From the NCBI RefSeq assembly GCF_037024155.1, contig NZ_JAYKTS010000004.1:124001-188000 (forward strand): 64,000 bases of DNA, given 5' to 3'. The translations under genes and the position numbers were made by a program. Under the pieces are notes generated by a model. That model was not told the DNA's origin. It ran no database searches and was given only the letters and a program-made list of their open reading frames with translations. Positions within the stretch are counted from its first letter, which is position 1. Every line of letters starts with the position of its first letter. Source of the DNA: Bacillus sp. 2205SS5-2. Its GTDB lineage: Bacteria > Bacillota > Bacilli > Bacillales > Bacillaceae_K. This document shows, piece by piece, positions 1 through 8,589 of the stretch.

Positions 1-485
1 TTTTCTAAATCCAGTTGCCCCATCTGGAGATCATCTACTCCGATAAAGTTTATGTACCCATTCTTCAAAGGAACTCTTAAGGATTGATTCTTCAAAATAA
101 AAACATCTTCTTGTCTCAATAATTTCTCAACTTCTTGATTATTTGCTTTATAGTCATTGTTCCCCCAAACAAAAAGCAGAGGACCTATTGTTTTCAAAGT
201 TCGAATATTTTCAGCCACTCTTGTTAGAGGAACACCGCTTTCGGTAATGTCTCCACCTAGAACAATCCAATCAACCTTAGAATTTAAGTTTTTTATCAAC
301 TCCCTGGGAATTTTCCTGCGATGAATATCTGATATAAAAAAGAGCCGAAAGGAAGAGTTCCCTTCCGGAAATGATGGAAGCAAAAACTCTTGATGAAGAA
401 TATTATTTTTATGCGCCTGTGAAAACATATACAATAAAAGCGCGACAATGCTTGCTAAGAAGAGAAGAACAAAAAGTATGCACAA
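1..485 (-). CDS. ypbG: Metallophosphoesterase, membrane-anchored (partial, YpbG-like)
   Basis: This gene is cut by the left edge of the window, so only about the first 160 residues are visible. The minus-strand frame opens with one hydrophobic helix, then shows the calcineurin-like phosphoesterase motifs in order: SDIH, GGDITESG and WGNND. These ligands bind two metals in this family. The substrate is unknown. The start is uncertain: a TTG at 485 has a Shine-Dalgarno only about 2 nt away, but it keeps the N-terminal helix intact. The gene follows the small membrane gene by 7 nt, so the two are probably co-transcribed. YpbG is the B. subtilis relative with this layout in the same region. Confidence 0.8.
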   Translation of the reverse strand, partial: MCILFVLLFLASIVALLLYMFSQAHKNNILHQEFLLPSFPEGNSSFRLFFISDIHRRKIPRELIKNLNSKVDWIVLGGDITESGVPLTRVAENIRTLKTIGPLLFVWGNNDYKANNQEVEKLLRQEDVFILKNQSLRVPLKNGYINFIGVDDLQMGQLDLE

Positions 486-492
486 AACCCCC

Positions 493-858
493 TTATATTA
501 TCTTTCGAGATGCTGTAATGCTAAACAACATGGAAGATAGAATTAAAAACAAGGTAAAAATAAAGGAAAGCTGACAAAGAGCCACGATAACAGTGATATA
601 ACCACCTAATGATAGATATAAACTTAGTTTTCTAAATTTCTTATCCTTCCAAAAGGAGATGATCCAGTTTTGAAGCAGGTCGGTATAAAAAAAGAAGCTT
701 CCCATGAAAGCCAAAGAGGCGGCAAAAAACAGCACCGGATTTAAGACTAAGTTGGTGATCGTTGCTACCGGGTCCTTTTCGAATAAATCACCTACCCATT
801 TTATGTATAAATATGCTAAGAAAGTCGCAATCGCAAGCTTAATAATCTGACTAAACAA
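493..858 (-). CDS. Small multi-pass membrane protein, unknown function
   Basis: About 121 residues with three to four hydrophobic segments separated by short charged loops, one of them carrying a KDKKFRK cluster. I do not recognise the family. A TTG at 858 is preferred over the ATG at 864, because the strong Shine-Dalgarno GGGAGGGG (865-872) abuts the ATG but lies 6 nt from the TTG. That Shine-Dalgarno is inside the terminator-like hairpin following the upstream CBS gene, so the hairpin could modulate translation here. The gene is followed closely by the metallophosphoesterase, suggesting a two-gene unit. Confidence 0.7.
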   Translation of the reverse strand: MFSQIIKLAIATFLAYLYIKWVGDLFEKDPVATITNLVLNPVLFFAASLAFMGSFFFYTDLLQNWIISFWKDKKFRKLSLYLSLGGYITVIVALCQLSFIFTLFLILSSMLFSITASRKII

Positions 859-899
859 AAACATCCCCTCCCATACACTGTATGAGAAGGAGATGTTTT
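859..899 (-). terminator. Hairpin terminator after the CBS gene, overlapping the next gene's RBS
   Basis: On the minus strand the arms ACATCTCC...CATAC and GTATGGGAGGGGATGT pair with a few mismatches around a 3-nt loop and are followed by TTTTTG. The right arm contains the Shine-Dalgarno of the following membrane-protein gene. The structure may both terminate CBS-gene transcripts and mask that ribosome binding site. Confidence 0.6.
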
Positions 900-913
900 A
901 CATACATAAAGCT

Positions 914-1558
914 TTATTCGTCTTCGTTAATATGAAGAATTCGAAATCCAGAGCGTTCTAGTTTTTGTGTGAATTTTTCAATATTATCCTTCTTCTCGAT
1001 TTTCAATACGATTCTTCGAAGAAGTTTATCACTATCATCAAACGTTACTAACGAAATTACAGATTCATGGAATTGCTTGATTATTTCGGATAGTCTTGCG
1101 ATTCGTCCTTCTGTTTCTACTGAAGTAAAGGTAATGCGAACTCCATTTTGTTGCATTCCAAAGGCACTTTGGAATTGATTCATCACATCAAAACGGGTTA
1201 CCAAACCTAAGAAATGTCTCTCTTCATCCACAACGGCGATAATTGGCAACTCTTTTAATTCGACAAGTGTTCTTTCAAAAATCTCGTCGTGTTCAATGAA
1301 CTTCTCTTGAAGAGTTGCGATATCTTCCACCTTCGTTTGTAAAAGGTAGTCCTCTTTGGCTTGACCAGAATCAAAATAATTTTGATACACATTATACCGC
1401 GTCAAGATGCCGAGGTAATATTCTCCATCTAGCACAGGAATACCATCTAAACTATTTGTTTCAAGGACTGCTAAGGCACTTTGGACACTTTCTCCTTTAT
1501 TAATATTAAAGCATTTGTTTTTTGGAATCATTACACTTTTAACATACATATTATCCAC
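914..1558 (-). CDS. CBS-CBS-ACT domain protein (AcuB/CbpA-like architecture)
   Basis: A 214-residue soluble protein. Residues 1-65 and about 75-130 form two CBS motifs (DGIPVLD...LGILTRYNVY and LPIIAVVD...FLGLVTRFDVM). Residues 140-214 look like an ACT-type domain. CBS pairs of this kind bind adenylate ligands, and the same length and domain order occur in B. subtilis AcuB and in c-di-AMP-binding CbpA of Listeria. Which of these it matches functionally cannot be decided from sequence alone. It is monocistronic: a hairpin follows the stop codon and the cotJ operon diverges upstream. Confidence 0.9.
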   Translation of the reverse strand: MDNMYVKSVMIPKNKCFNINKGESVQSALAVLETNSLDGIPVLDGEYYLGILTRYNVYQNYFDSGQAKEDYLLQTKVEDIATLQEKFIEHDEIFERTLVELKELPIIAVVDEERHFLGLVTRFDVMNQFQSAFGMQQNGVRITFTSVETEGRIARLSEIIKQFHESVISLVTFDDSDKLLRRIVLKIEKKDNIEKFTQKLERSGFRILHINEDE

Positions 1559-1626
1559 CTCACTCGAATTTAACGCTATACCACTATATTTCTACAAAAA
1601 AGGTCAAATTCCTTCTTTTCCTCGTA

Positions 1627-1654
1627 GCATGAGAAATTATTTTTCCCATACAAT
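1627..1654 (+). promoter_or_regulatory. Candidate sigma-E promoter of cotJ
   Basis: CATACAAT at 1647-1654 is a perfect sigma-E -10 element. GCATGAG at 1627-1633, 13 nt upstream, is a partial -35. The operon starts 30 bp downstream, and B. subtilis cotJ is known to be transcribed by mother-cell sigma-E. Confidence 0.6.
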
Positions 1655-1684
1655 GTATAGAATGCTATAGACAGGAGGTCTAGA

Positions 1685-1906
1685 ATGGAATCTTTTTATA
1701 AAAGTTATCAACCTTATTGTAGCCCATTTGATCCTTGTACGCCAATTTCGGTAAAAACCTATTCTACCCCACCCAATCTATATTTAGGCTTTCAGCCCCC
1801 TAATCTCCCTCAGTATACACCTAAGGAAGCGCTGAAGACGGGAACACTTTGGAAAGTTTTTTATGATCCTTATTATAGTCCGTTCGAAAAAGGAGGGGCG
1901 ACATAA
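1685..1906 (+). CDS. cotJA: Spore coat protein CotJA
   Basis: A 73-residue protein rich in Pro, Tyr and Ser (repeated YxxPFxP-type elements: YCSPFDPCTP near the start, YYSPFEKGG near the end). This is the character of CotJA, needed in B. subtilis to assemble CotJC into the coat. Start ATG has AGGAGG 7 nt upstream. It is the first gene of the operon: its stop overlaps the cotJB start by one base (TAATG), implying translational coupling. Mother-cell expression is inferred from the sigma-E-like promoter upstream. Confidence 0.93.
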   Translation: MESFYKSYQPYCSPFDPCTPISVKTYSTPPNLYLGFQPPNLPQYTPKEALKTGTLWKVFYDPYYSPFEKGGAT

Positions 1907-2169
1907 TGAACTCAGTCACTCCTGAATACTACGAATCCTTGCAGCAACTCCAAGAAATCGATTTCGTTATATTAGAGCTTACCCTATATTTAGATACGCA
2001 TCCACAGGACGTTCATGCTATTATGCAATACAATCATTGTGTTCAACAACGAAAAAAAGCAAAGAAAACTTTTGAATCGTCATTTGGAAGCTTAACCAGT
2101 TTTGGATACAGCTATAACAAAGACAAACAATGGACATGGCAATCTGCCCCTTGGCCATGGCAAGTCTAG
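1906..2169 (+). CDS. cotJB: Spore coat protein CotJB
   Basis: An 87-residue protein of the CotJB family: an N-terminal helix (LQQLQEIDFVILELTLYLDTHP) followed by a lysine-rich helix (QQRKKAKKTFESSFG) and a C-terminal tail ending in WTWQSAPWPWQV, the aromatic tail typical of the family. It sits between cotJA and cotJC in the standard order, overlapping cotJA by one base and lying 21 bp ahead of cotJC. It is an inner-coat component of unknown biochemical role. Confidence 0.93.
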   Translation: MNSVTPEYYESLQQLQEIDFVILELTLYLDTHPQDVHAIMQYNHCVQQRKKAKKTFESSFGSLTSFGYSYNKDKQWTWQSAPWPWQV

Positions 2170-2190
2170 ATAGACGTTGGAGGGAAATTA

Positions 2191-2760
2191 ATGTGGGTTT
2201 ATGAGAAAAAATTACAATATCCTGTTCGTGTTAGCTCCTGCAATCCTCGATTGGCGAAGTATTTGGTTGAACAATATGGAGGGGCAGATGGAGAACTAGC
2301 TGCTGCTCTACGGTATTTAAATCAAAGATATACCATCCCAGATAAAGTGATCGGTCTCTTAACAGATATCGGTACAGAGGAATTTGCTCACTTGGAAATG
2401 ATCGCGACAATGATTTATAAATTAACAAAAGACGCTACTCCCCAGCAATTAAAAGATGCGGGATTAGCTGCCCATTATGTAAGTCATGATTCCGCTCTGT
2501 ATTATGAAAGTGCTGGAGGTGTTCCGTTTACGGCCTCCTACATTCAGGCAAAGGGAGACCCTATCGCCGACCTATATGAAGATATTGCTGCAGAAGAAAA
2601 AGCACGAGCAACATACCAGTGGATCATAAATATGAGTGATGATCCTGATCTAAATGATGGACTCCGTTTTTTGCGTGAAAGGGAAATTATTCATTCGCAG
2701 CGATTTAGAGAAGCAGTCGAAATTTTGAAAGAAGAGAAAGACCGTAAAAAAATATTTTAA
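2191..2760 (+). CDS. cotJC: Spore coat protein CotJC, manganese-catalase family
   Basis: A 189-residue member of the Mn-catalase/ferritin-like fold. The metal-binding helices are visible: YGGADGELAAALRYL, the EEFAHLEMI motif, DIAAEEKARATYQWI and the C-terminal EREIIHSQRF helix, supplying the Glu/His ligands of a di-manganese centre. It has the normal CotJC length. A Shine-Dalgarno (GGAGGG) lies 7 nt before the ATG. It is the last gene of cotJABC, with no clear terminator before the MITE copy at 2910. Confidence 0.94.
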   Translation: MWVYEKKLQYPVRVSSCNPRLAKYLVEQYGGADGELAAALRYLNQRYTIPDKVIGLLTDIGTEEFAHLEMIATMIYKLTKDATPQQLKDAGLAAHYVSHDSALYYESAGGVPFTASYIQAKGDPIADLYEDIAAEEKARATYQWIINMSDDPDLNDGLRFLREREIIHSQRFREAVEILKEEKDRKKIF

Positions 2761-2909
2761 TATATACATTTCCGAATTAATTTTGAAGACGTATTTAAAG
2801 CGCGATTGATATAGAATTTAGGGTATATTTTCGCCTTTTCTTGAACTACACCAAATAAATATGAAGCCTTCTACGGGATAATACATGACTAGCAAAGATC
2901 TATTGGAAG

Positions 2910-3086
2910 GGCTGTTTTCGTAAAGATTGTAGCTTTTCGAATAAGAATATATTCCCTGATTTGTATGACTTCGTGCTCATTCGCTAATGAAAAATATTCC
3001 ATTTCTAGATAAATAGTAAGTAATCAGTCAAAAAATCTTACTGCCTGTTTTTTTGTGCCAATAGCAACAAAGTATACGAAATGGCC
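2910..3086 (+). mobile_element. MITE-like element, copy 1
   Basis: A 177-bp non-coding element starting GGCTGTTTTCG and ending ACGAAATGGCC, flanked by 8-bp direct repeats ATTGGAAG (2902-2909) and ATTGGAAA (3087-3094). Its interior matches copies 3 and 7 (shared TATGACTTCGTGCTCATT and CCATTTCTAGATAAA). It occupies most of the gap between cotJC and ypbF. Confidence 0.8.
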
Positions 3087-3137
3087 ATTGGAAAAGAATC
3101 TCAAATAAAGTAAGAGAGCGGAAATTGAACCGCTCTC

Positions 3138-3593
3138 TTACTTACTTTGATGATACAGATTAATGTCAAATTCTTTTTTCATGAATTCGAAGATAATATG
3201 CCTCTGCTTCCAAGCTTGATCCTTCCATAAATCCTTGCTTCGGTCAATGATTTCACAACGTAAGGTTTGATACTCCTTCTCTGTTTTTTCTTTTTTGTCA
3301 AAATGAATTTTACTTGCACCAAATAAAAAGACAGCTACTAAAAAAGAGAGAAGCATTGGTCCACTCGTAAAAAATGCAGAAAACATAGCATAAAACGAAT
3401 AATCATGCGGGGAGAGAATAAATGTATAACTGATATAACTAAATGCAAAGCCATAAAAAATACTAACCCAGAGATAAAAAAGGTGCTTTATTTTCGCTTT
3501 TTCATATTTCTCTTTCCGTTCAATAACATTTTCGAGCATTTTCTTCGTCGCCTCATCGGTGTTCGTATTTAAGGTTAGAATCGAGGTTCCCAC
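3138..3593 (-). CDS. ypbF: Two-helix membrane protein, YpbF-like (DUF2663)
   Basis: A 151-residue protein with a charged N-terminal helix (about residues 12-38), two membrane segments (about 42-65 and 72-98) and a long charged C-terminal half ending in EFDINLYHQSK. Length and layout match YpbF of B. subtilis (147 aa), whose role is unknown; the family assignment is from memory of its features, not a search. The start codon is GTG with GGAGG 7 nt upstream. It belongs to the conserved ypb block, here separated from the phosphoesterase gene by cotJABC. Confidence 0.8.
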   Translation of the reverse strand: MGTSILTLNTNTDEATKKMLENVIERKEKYEKAKIKHLFYLWVSIFYGFAFSYISYTFILSPHDYSFYAMFSAFFTSGPMLLSFLVAVFLFGASKIHFDKKEKTEKEYQTLRCEIIDRSKDLWKDQAWKQRHIIFEFMKKEFDINLYHQSK

Positions 3594-3799
3594 CCTACCA
3601 CCTCCCTATCGTCACTATATGTACAACCCCTAGTGGCTATGTCAGAAATGCAAACAATAAAAATGAAAAAGCGACTATGACAAGTTGCATCGATTAGGTT
3701 CGTGACATTTCGAAAAAGTAAACCGATTTCTCCTTGCTTGAGTTAGACACAAAATCCATTTTACAGCCTACAATTATTTCAAAAAAATGATTTTCTTAA

Positions 3800-3958
3800 G
3801 GTTCATTTCGAATAAATTATGGCTATTTCACCTGATTTTTGGTTACTCCCTCCATTTCACTGTTAATTCCATTAAAAACAGACGAAATGATGCAAGAGAC
3901 AAAGCTGTATCATAGGTGATTAAGCAATATGAATGCCACACTTTTTTTGAAAACAGCC
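3800..3958 (-). mobile_element. MITE-like element, copy 2 (inverted)
   Basis: A 159-bp element in reverse orientation: it begins GGTTCATTTCG and ends GAAAACAGCC on the plus strand. The flanks TTTCTTAA (3792-3799) and TTTTTTAA (3959-3966) match in 7 of 8 positions. Its interior is closest to copy 5 at 56165 (shared ATCATTTCGTCT and AACAGTGAAAT motifs). Confidence 0.72.
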
Positions 3959-4108
3959 TTTTTTAAAGTTAATTGCAATTGCTAAGAAAAATTGATTTTT
4001 GCATTTTTTTGATCCAACTCTAATATTTCGTTTAAAGAAGAGCTTTGAATAGTTTAACTAAAATAGTGTGAAAAAAGATAATATAGGTGCTGATCCCTCT
4101 ATTCAAAA

Positions 4109-4289
4109 GGCTGTTTTCGCAAAGTTGGTGGCTTTTCGAATAAGAAGGAATCCCTTGACTCGTATGACTTCGTGCTCATTTCCTAATGATAAATTTGTCA
4201 TTTCTAGATAAAAAAGAAAAAATCAACCGAAAAAACCCTACTGCCTGATTTTCTTTGTGTCAAGAGCAACAAAATATACGAAAAGAGCC
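4109..4289 (+). mobile_element. MITE-like element, copy 3
   Basis: A 181-bp element starting GGCTGTTTTCGCAAAG and ending ACGAAAAGAGCC, flanked by ATTCAAAA (4101-4108) and ATTCAGAA (4290-4297), matching in 7 of 8 positions. It lies just downstream of the 3' end of the broken glycosyltransferase gene. Confidence 0.8.
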
Positions 4290-4362
4290 ATTCAGAAACA
4301 ACATAATTTGCAAAAACGACATTCAAAAAAAAAAAAAAAAAGATACAAACATAATCTAATGG

Positions 4363-5511
4363 CTATGCCTCGCGTAAAATGACTTCTCCAAGAGAGATTG
4401 CTTGCTTATATTCATCAAATAACTTATCAAAAATGTCTTCCCAAGATTGCTTTAAAGCAATATCTCTTGCTCTTTTGGACATGTTCGCTCGTAGTTTAGG
4501 TTCTCTCACTAACTGTTCAACCCTTTTTATAAACTGCTCATTATTTCCAGGTTCACATAAAAAACCTGTACGTTCATGCTGTACGATACTTTTCACTCCA
4601 CCTGAATCTGCTACAATTGAAGGTAGCCCAGAGGCCATCGCTTCTAAGACGACATTTCCAAAGGTTTCTGTAGTCGAAGGAAAAATGAATTGATGAGCTG
4701 ATGCATAGGCGTTGGAAAGTTCAGAACCACTTAAATAACCAGTAAAGGTCACACTCTCGCATTTTAACGCTTCTTTCATTTCTCCAAAAGAAGGACCGTC
4801 TCCAACAATAACCCAATGGAGATCCTTTTTGATTAAGGGGGATACTCCTTTAATTGTTTTTTCTAACGTCATTAAGTCTTTTTCAGGGGCGATCCGCCCT
4901 ACATACAGAGCAATATATTTTTTAGAAATATTGTAACGTTTTTTTTAAAACTCATTCTTAGATAGTTCTGGTGAGAAATGTAGACAATCTACCCCTCTAC
5001 TCCAGATTGATACCCGATTAAACCCACGTTCTTCTAAATGTATTTTAGTTTGTAGAGAGGGGACAAAGATTTTTTGACAGGAGGAATGAAACCATTTCAT
5101 ATATTTCCATAGAACGGGAGAGAGGAATGAAAGTTTATAATAGTCTAAATACGAATCGAAGTTAGTATGATAAGAAGCTACGGTCGGAATTTTTAATTTC
5201 CTAGCAGCTTTCCTTCCATATAATCCCATTGTTAATGGCGTGACAACGTGAATGAGGTCGGGATGAAAAGTTAATAATCTTTTTTCAATCACTCGAGGAT
5301 TCGCAATGGCGGTTCTACATTCAGGATAAAAAATAAAAGGAAAACTAGTAAATTGATGAACATTTTGATAAAGGGGGCTGTTCTCTATTTCAGGTGAAAA
5401 TACCTCATACTGAATATTCTTTTTTTCCAAATTAGACGTTAAGCGTTTTATCGTTTTTGCCACTCCGTTTATCTGGGGACAGTAGGTGTCTGTGAAAATC
5501 GCAATTTTCAT
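4363..5511 (-). pseudogene. GT4-family glycosyltransferase interrupted by an in-frame TAA
   Basis: The N-terminal half (5511-4945) begins MKIAIFTDTYCPQINGVAKT, the donor-side loop of GT4 retaining glycosyltransferases. The C-terminal half (from 4944) carries YVGRIAPEKDL, GDGPSFGEM, PSTTETFGNVVLEAMASGLP and the EX7E-type acceptor motif. Both halves are in the same frame: a TAA at 4947-4945 is followed by 24 in-frame sense codons (KKRYNISKKYIALYVGRIAPEKDL shortened here) that join the second open stretch. The lesion is therefore one nonsense codon, not a frameshift. The start at 5511 has GGAGG 7 nt upstream; an ATG at 5526 has none. Restored length would be about 382 residues, normal for the family. 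Substrate (sugar onto lipid or glycan) is unknown. Confidence 0.85.
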
Positions 5512-5799
5512 TCTGTTTTCCTCCATTTTTAGAATATTGTATTAAGTGTAATAGCAGTCGCTGGTTTTCCTTCTCCTAAATCACTGGTCAGTTGAAAAAA
5601 GTGTATGCGATTTTCTCCTAAACGATTACACGCATAAAACATATGTTAATCTTGTTCCCGTAACCAATCTCTCACTCGCAACAAATGACACTCTTTTCTG
5701 TATTCTCTTTACTTCTTATAATAAAGTTCAATTGTAAGTATTATTGTTGGGTTTTGTTAAAAATTTGTAATGACCTATTTGAAAAGCTAAATAAAAAAA
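5512..5799. other. Gene-free stretch between glycosyltransferase and ypbE
   Basis: About 290 bp of AT-rich sequence. It must hold the promoter of the minus-strand glycosyltransferase gene, but I see no confident coding frame, repeat or operator. Confidence 0.5.
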
Positions 5800-5832
5800 T
5801 AAAAAAAAACCAAACAACTCATTTGTTTGGTT
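5800..5832 (-). terminator. Terminator of ypbE
   Basis: On the minus strand AACCAAACAA and TTGTTTGGTT form a 10-bp stem around a short loop, followed by a run of eight or nine T. It lies just after the ypbE stop. Confidence 0.85.
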
Positions 5833-5835
5833 CTC

Positions 5836-6501
5836 TTATTGGTTCATTGGGATTTTAAGTGTTTCACCCTCTTTAATTTCGTTCCCCTGTAGATGATTGT
5901 GTTGACGTATTGAATCTACCTTTTCCCCATTCCCATAATAGGTCACAGAAATTCGATATAGCGTTTCATTAGGTTGAACAACATGATAAAGATAGCTCAC
6001 TTGAACTTGTTTTGGTTGATCTGATTTGTCAGAAGAAGACGCTGAGATAGTCCCTTTGTCCGGTAAATTTTTATCACCACCGGCATTTCCTGTGGTACCT
6101 TCATTAGTTGTGGTTTTTTCATTATCTGTTTCTTGATTATTTTCTTCAACTGGAATTGAAGGTTTAGTTTTTTTGGGGATAGTGGTTCGCGATTTCCCTA
6201 CTTCTTCAATACTAGGAAACTCTTTTTCTGTTTTTCCGCTAATAATCTGAACCTCAGCATTTCGAGTAGAGGGAATGCTTAAAGACTGAGCTCCAGAAAA
6301 CCATTTCGAGTAGGCCACAAAGAAACCAATAGGTAATACGATAAACAGTATTAATAGCATGCGAAGCAGTGGATATTTTATTTTCACTTTTGTTTTTTGT
6401 TTCTTATCTTTATGAACCTCACTCCTAGGAGGAAGCTTTTCTGAACCGTCACCTTCCATCTTACCTCGCAATTTTTGTGCTTGGCTCTTATGTTCAGGCA
6501 T
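5836..6501 (-). CDS. ypbE: LysM-domain membrane protein YpbE
   Basis: 221 residues. A basic cytoplasmic N-terminus (about 1-42) precedes one membrane helix (about 45-66, PLLRMLLILFIVLPIGFFVAY), then a low-complexity Thr/Lys/Asn linker, and a C-terminal LysM domain (about 170-219, YHVVQPNETLYRISV...ILKIP-type end). The topology puts LysM outside, where it would bind peptidoglycan. B. subtilis YpbE is similar in size (about 240 aa) and has unknown role. AAGGGA lies 6 nt before the ATG. It follows ypbD by 14 bp, as in B. subtilis. Confidence 0.9.
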   Translation of the reverse strand: MPEHKSQAQKLRGKMEGDGSEKLPPRSEVHKDKKQKTKVKIKYPLLRMLLILFIVLPIGFFVAYSKWFSGAQSLSIPSTRNAEVQIISGKTEKEFPSIEEVGKSRTTIPKKTKPSIPVEENNQETDNEKTTTNEGTTGNAGGDKNLPDKGTISASSSDKSDQPKQVQVSYLYHVVQPNETLYRISVTYYGNGEKVDSIRQHNHLQGNEIKEGETLKIPMNQ

Positions 6502-6515
6502 TTCTTATCCCTTCT

Positions 6516-7112
6516 TTACCGATTAATTTTCTGTCGTATTGCATTTCTGCGAATATGTATTCCTAATAGAAAATCGATTAAAAAATGCATAACAATTGTC
6601 ACGAGCAAACTACCAGTCACATGAAATATCCAACCAATTAAAAAGCTCAGTAACGTCACGTTCAATATTAGAAATCCACTACGCCAGTAACGAATATGAA
6701 TGACTGCAAAAATTAAGCTGGCCCAAAACCAACCAATATTAAACTGAAGAACGCCTCGAAATAGCCATTCTTCACAAAAAGCAATCAAGAGTGCTAGAAA
6801 TGCGATATATGGGTAGCTTCTGGTTGAAAAGATACGCTCATTAATACCGCCATCATCATAATAATGACTAGGCAATAGATTCATTAAGAACAAATCCAGC
6901 AACACAACAAGAAATCCTCCTGCTACTCCAATGGCTACATACTCTACATTCCATGATACAAGTTCTACATACTCGTGCCATTTTTTCCTGAACAAAAGAA
7001 AAAGTAAAAATGAAAGACCCAGCATAATTGCTTGAGTAATGAGAAGATGAATTGTTAGTTCTTTATCTGAAAGTTGTTTAACAAGCTCAGCTTGCCGATT
7101 TGAATTTTTCAT
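6516..7112 (-). CDS. ypbD: CPBP intramembrane metalloprotease YpbD
   Basis: 198 residues with six or more hydrophobic segments. The CPBP (Abi, type II CAAX) motif EEWLFRG is at about residues 114-120, followed by the later conserved histidines (AVIHI and MHFLIDFLLG). These are the catalytic Glu and metal-binding His positions of the family. Length is usual for YpbD. The start lies 4 nt past the stop codon of the helicase gene, so translation is probably coupled. The physiological substrate is unknown. Confidence 0.9.
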   Translation of the reverse strand: MKNSNRQAELVKQLSDKELTIHLLITQAIMLGLSFLLFLLFRKKWHEYVELVSWNVEYVAIGVAGGFLVVLLDLFLMNLLPSHYYDDGGINERIFSTRSYPYIAFLALLIAFCEEWLFRGVLQFNIGWFWASLIFAVIHIRYWRSGFLILNVTLLSFLIGWIFHVTGSLLVTIVMHFLIDFLLGIHIRRNAIRQKINR

Positions 7113-7116
7113 TCTG

Positions 7117-8589
7117 TCATCTCGACTTCAGTAAATTTTGTAATAATTCGCTCCACCCTGGTAAAGGTTGGTGAGGTGGATTCATCCCACTACGAAAATA
7201 AAGAGAAAGATCTACCCCGCAAACATCACAGCAAGGATTGACATTTGACCGTAGATTCTCACCAAAATAAGTAAGGATGCTTTCTCTGCGACAGCTTTGT
7301 CCATGTGCCCATTGAATGACATATGACAAATCATCCTGTTTTTGTTTGAACCGATCTCTCATCACGTCTTCTACATTCTGAGAAAAGGATTTCAAGTCAA
7401 AATCATCTGTATTTCCTATCTTAAGTTCCGATTCGTAGTATTTAAGTAGGCGTTGATGAATCTCACTTAACCCAAGGAGCTGGGCTTTTTGATTTAGCGA
7501 ATAAGAACTTTCCTCCATGTAAGCATAGATCTGTTCTTTGGACAGATACTCAAGCTCAATCAGGCGCTGAGGTAATTGTTCATCTCCTGCGAGATATAAT
7601 AACAATGCAATACTGTTTTGTCCATCCCTACCCGCTCGACCGATTTCTTGTAGATAGGATTCAATGGAGGAAGGAAAATGAAAATGGATGACAAAGCGAA
7701 CATCCTCTTTATTAATGCCCATACCAAAAGCGCTTGTTGCACAAATCACATTTAACTGATTTATTAAAAACTGCTGTTGAATTAATATTCTTTGTTCTTG
7801 ATCAAGTCCTGCATGATACGAAGAGGCTTGAATCCCGTCTCTTTCATTTAACAACCTTGCCATCTCATCAGCGACTTTCTTACTTGAAAAGTAGACGATG
7901 CCAGGTTTTTCTAGTTCAGAAATCAATGATTTTAACCTATCCACCTTGGCGTCATATGTTTCAACCTTCTCAACAATTATTCCAATATTTGGTCGATCGA
8001 CTGATGATATCCGTTCAGCTGCTTTTTCAATATCTAACGTCATCACGATGTCTTGTCTAACCTTCTCAGTGGCTGTAGCCGAAAGAGCCAGCGTCACAGG
8101 AGAATTCAACGTCTTGCGAACACGACCCAATTTTAAATAATCCGGTCGAAAATCTGGTCCCCACTGGGAAATACAATGCGCTTCGTCTATAACGAATAAT
8201 GCAATGGACATTTCTTTTAATTTCGACAGTATTTCTTCATTTGTTAACATTTCTGGTGAAATATATATAAACTTATAAGAATGTAAATAACTAATCGCTC
8301 TCCTCTTTTCTTCAAATGATAAAAATGAGTTAATTGCGACTACATGTTTTTCACCACTTGCTTTCATTTGTTCTACTTGATCTTGCATAAGAGACAAAAG
8401 AGGAGAAATTACTAGAACAGAACCAGTCATTAAATATCCAGATAATTGATAGCAAATTGATTTTCCCGTACCAGTTGGCAAAACAGCCAGTGTGTCCTGC
8501 CCGTCAAGTACAGATTGTATTATCTCCTCTTGTCCCTTTCGAAAAGATGAATAGCCAAAATGCTTCTTTAGCTCATGATTTAAGTCCAT
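7117..8589 (-). CDS. recS: RecQ-family ATP-dependent DNA helicase (RecS type)
   Basis: A 3'-5' DNA helicase of about 490 residues. Visible motifs: PTGTGKS (motif I), VIDEAHCISQWGPDFRP (motif II with the RecQ aromatic-rich loop), LSATAT (III) and QEIGRAGRDGQ (VI). A Cys-rich RecQ zinc-binding segment follows (CRRESILTYFGE...NPCCDVC). It stops without an HRDC domain, as in B. subtilis RecS rather than the longer RecQ. The ATG at 8589 is favoured over 8595 by Shine-Dalgarno spacing. It overlaps the end of ypbB, suggesting coupled expression. Confidence 0.93.
   Translation of the reverse strand: MDLNHELKKHFGYSSFRKGQEEIIQSVLDGQDTLAVLPTGTGKSICYQLSGYLMTGSVLVISPLLSLMQDQVEQMKASGEKHVVAINSFLSFEEKRRAISYLHSYKFIYISPEMLTNEEILSKLKEMSIALFVIDEAHCISQWGPDFRPDYLKLGRVRKTLNSPVTLALSATATEKVRQDIVMTLDIEKAAERISSVDRPNIGIIVEKVETYDAKVDRLKSLISELEKPGIVYFSSKKVADEMARLLNERDGIQASSYHAGLDQEQRILIQQQFLINQLNVICATSAFGMGINKEDVRFVIHFHFPSSIESYLQEIGRAGRDGQNSIALLLYLAGDEQLPQRLIELEYLSKEQIYAYMEESSYSLNQKAQLLGLSEIHQRLLKYYESELKIGNTDDFDLKSFSQNVEDVMRDRFKQKQDDLSYVIQWAHGQSCRRESILTYFGENLRSNVNPCCDVCGVDLSLYFRSGMNPPHQPLPGWSELLQNLLKSR

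Noticed and set aside
4873-4947. Frameshift in the A8 run of the glycosyltransferase
   Set aside because: Both halves are in one frame (72 nt apart); a TAA codon alone explains the break.
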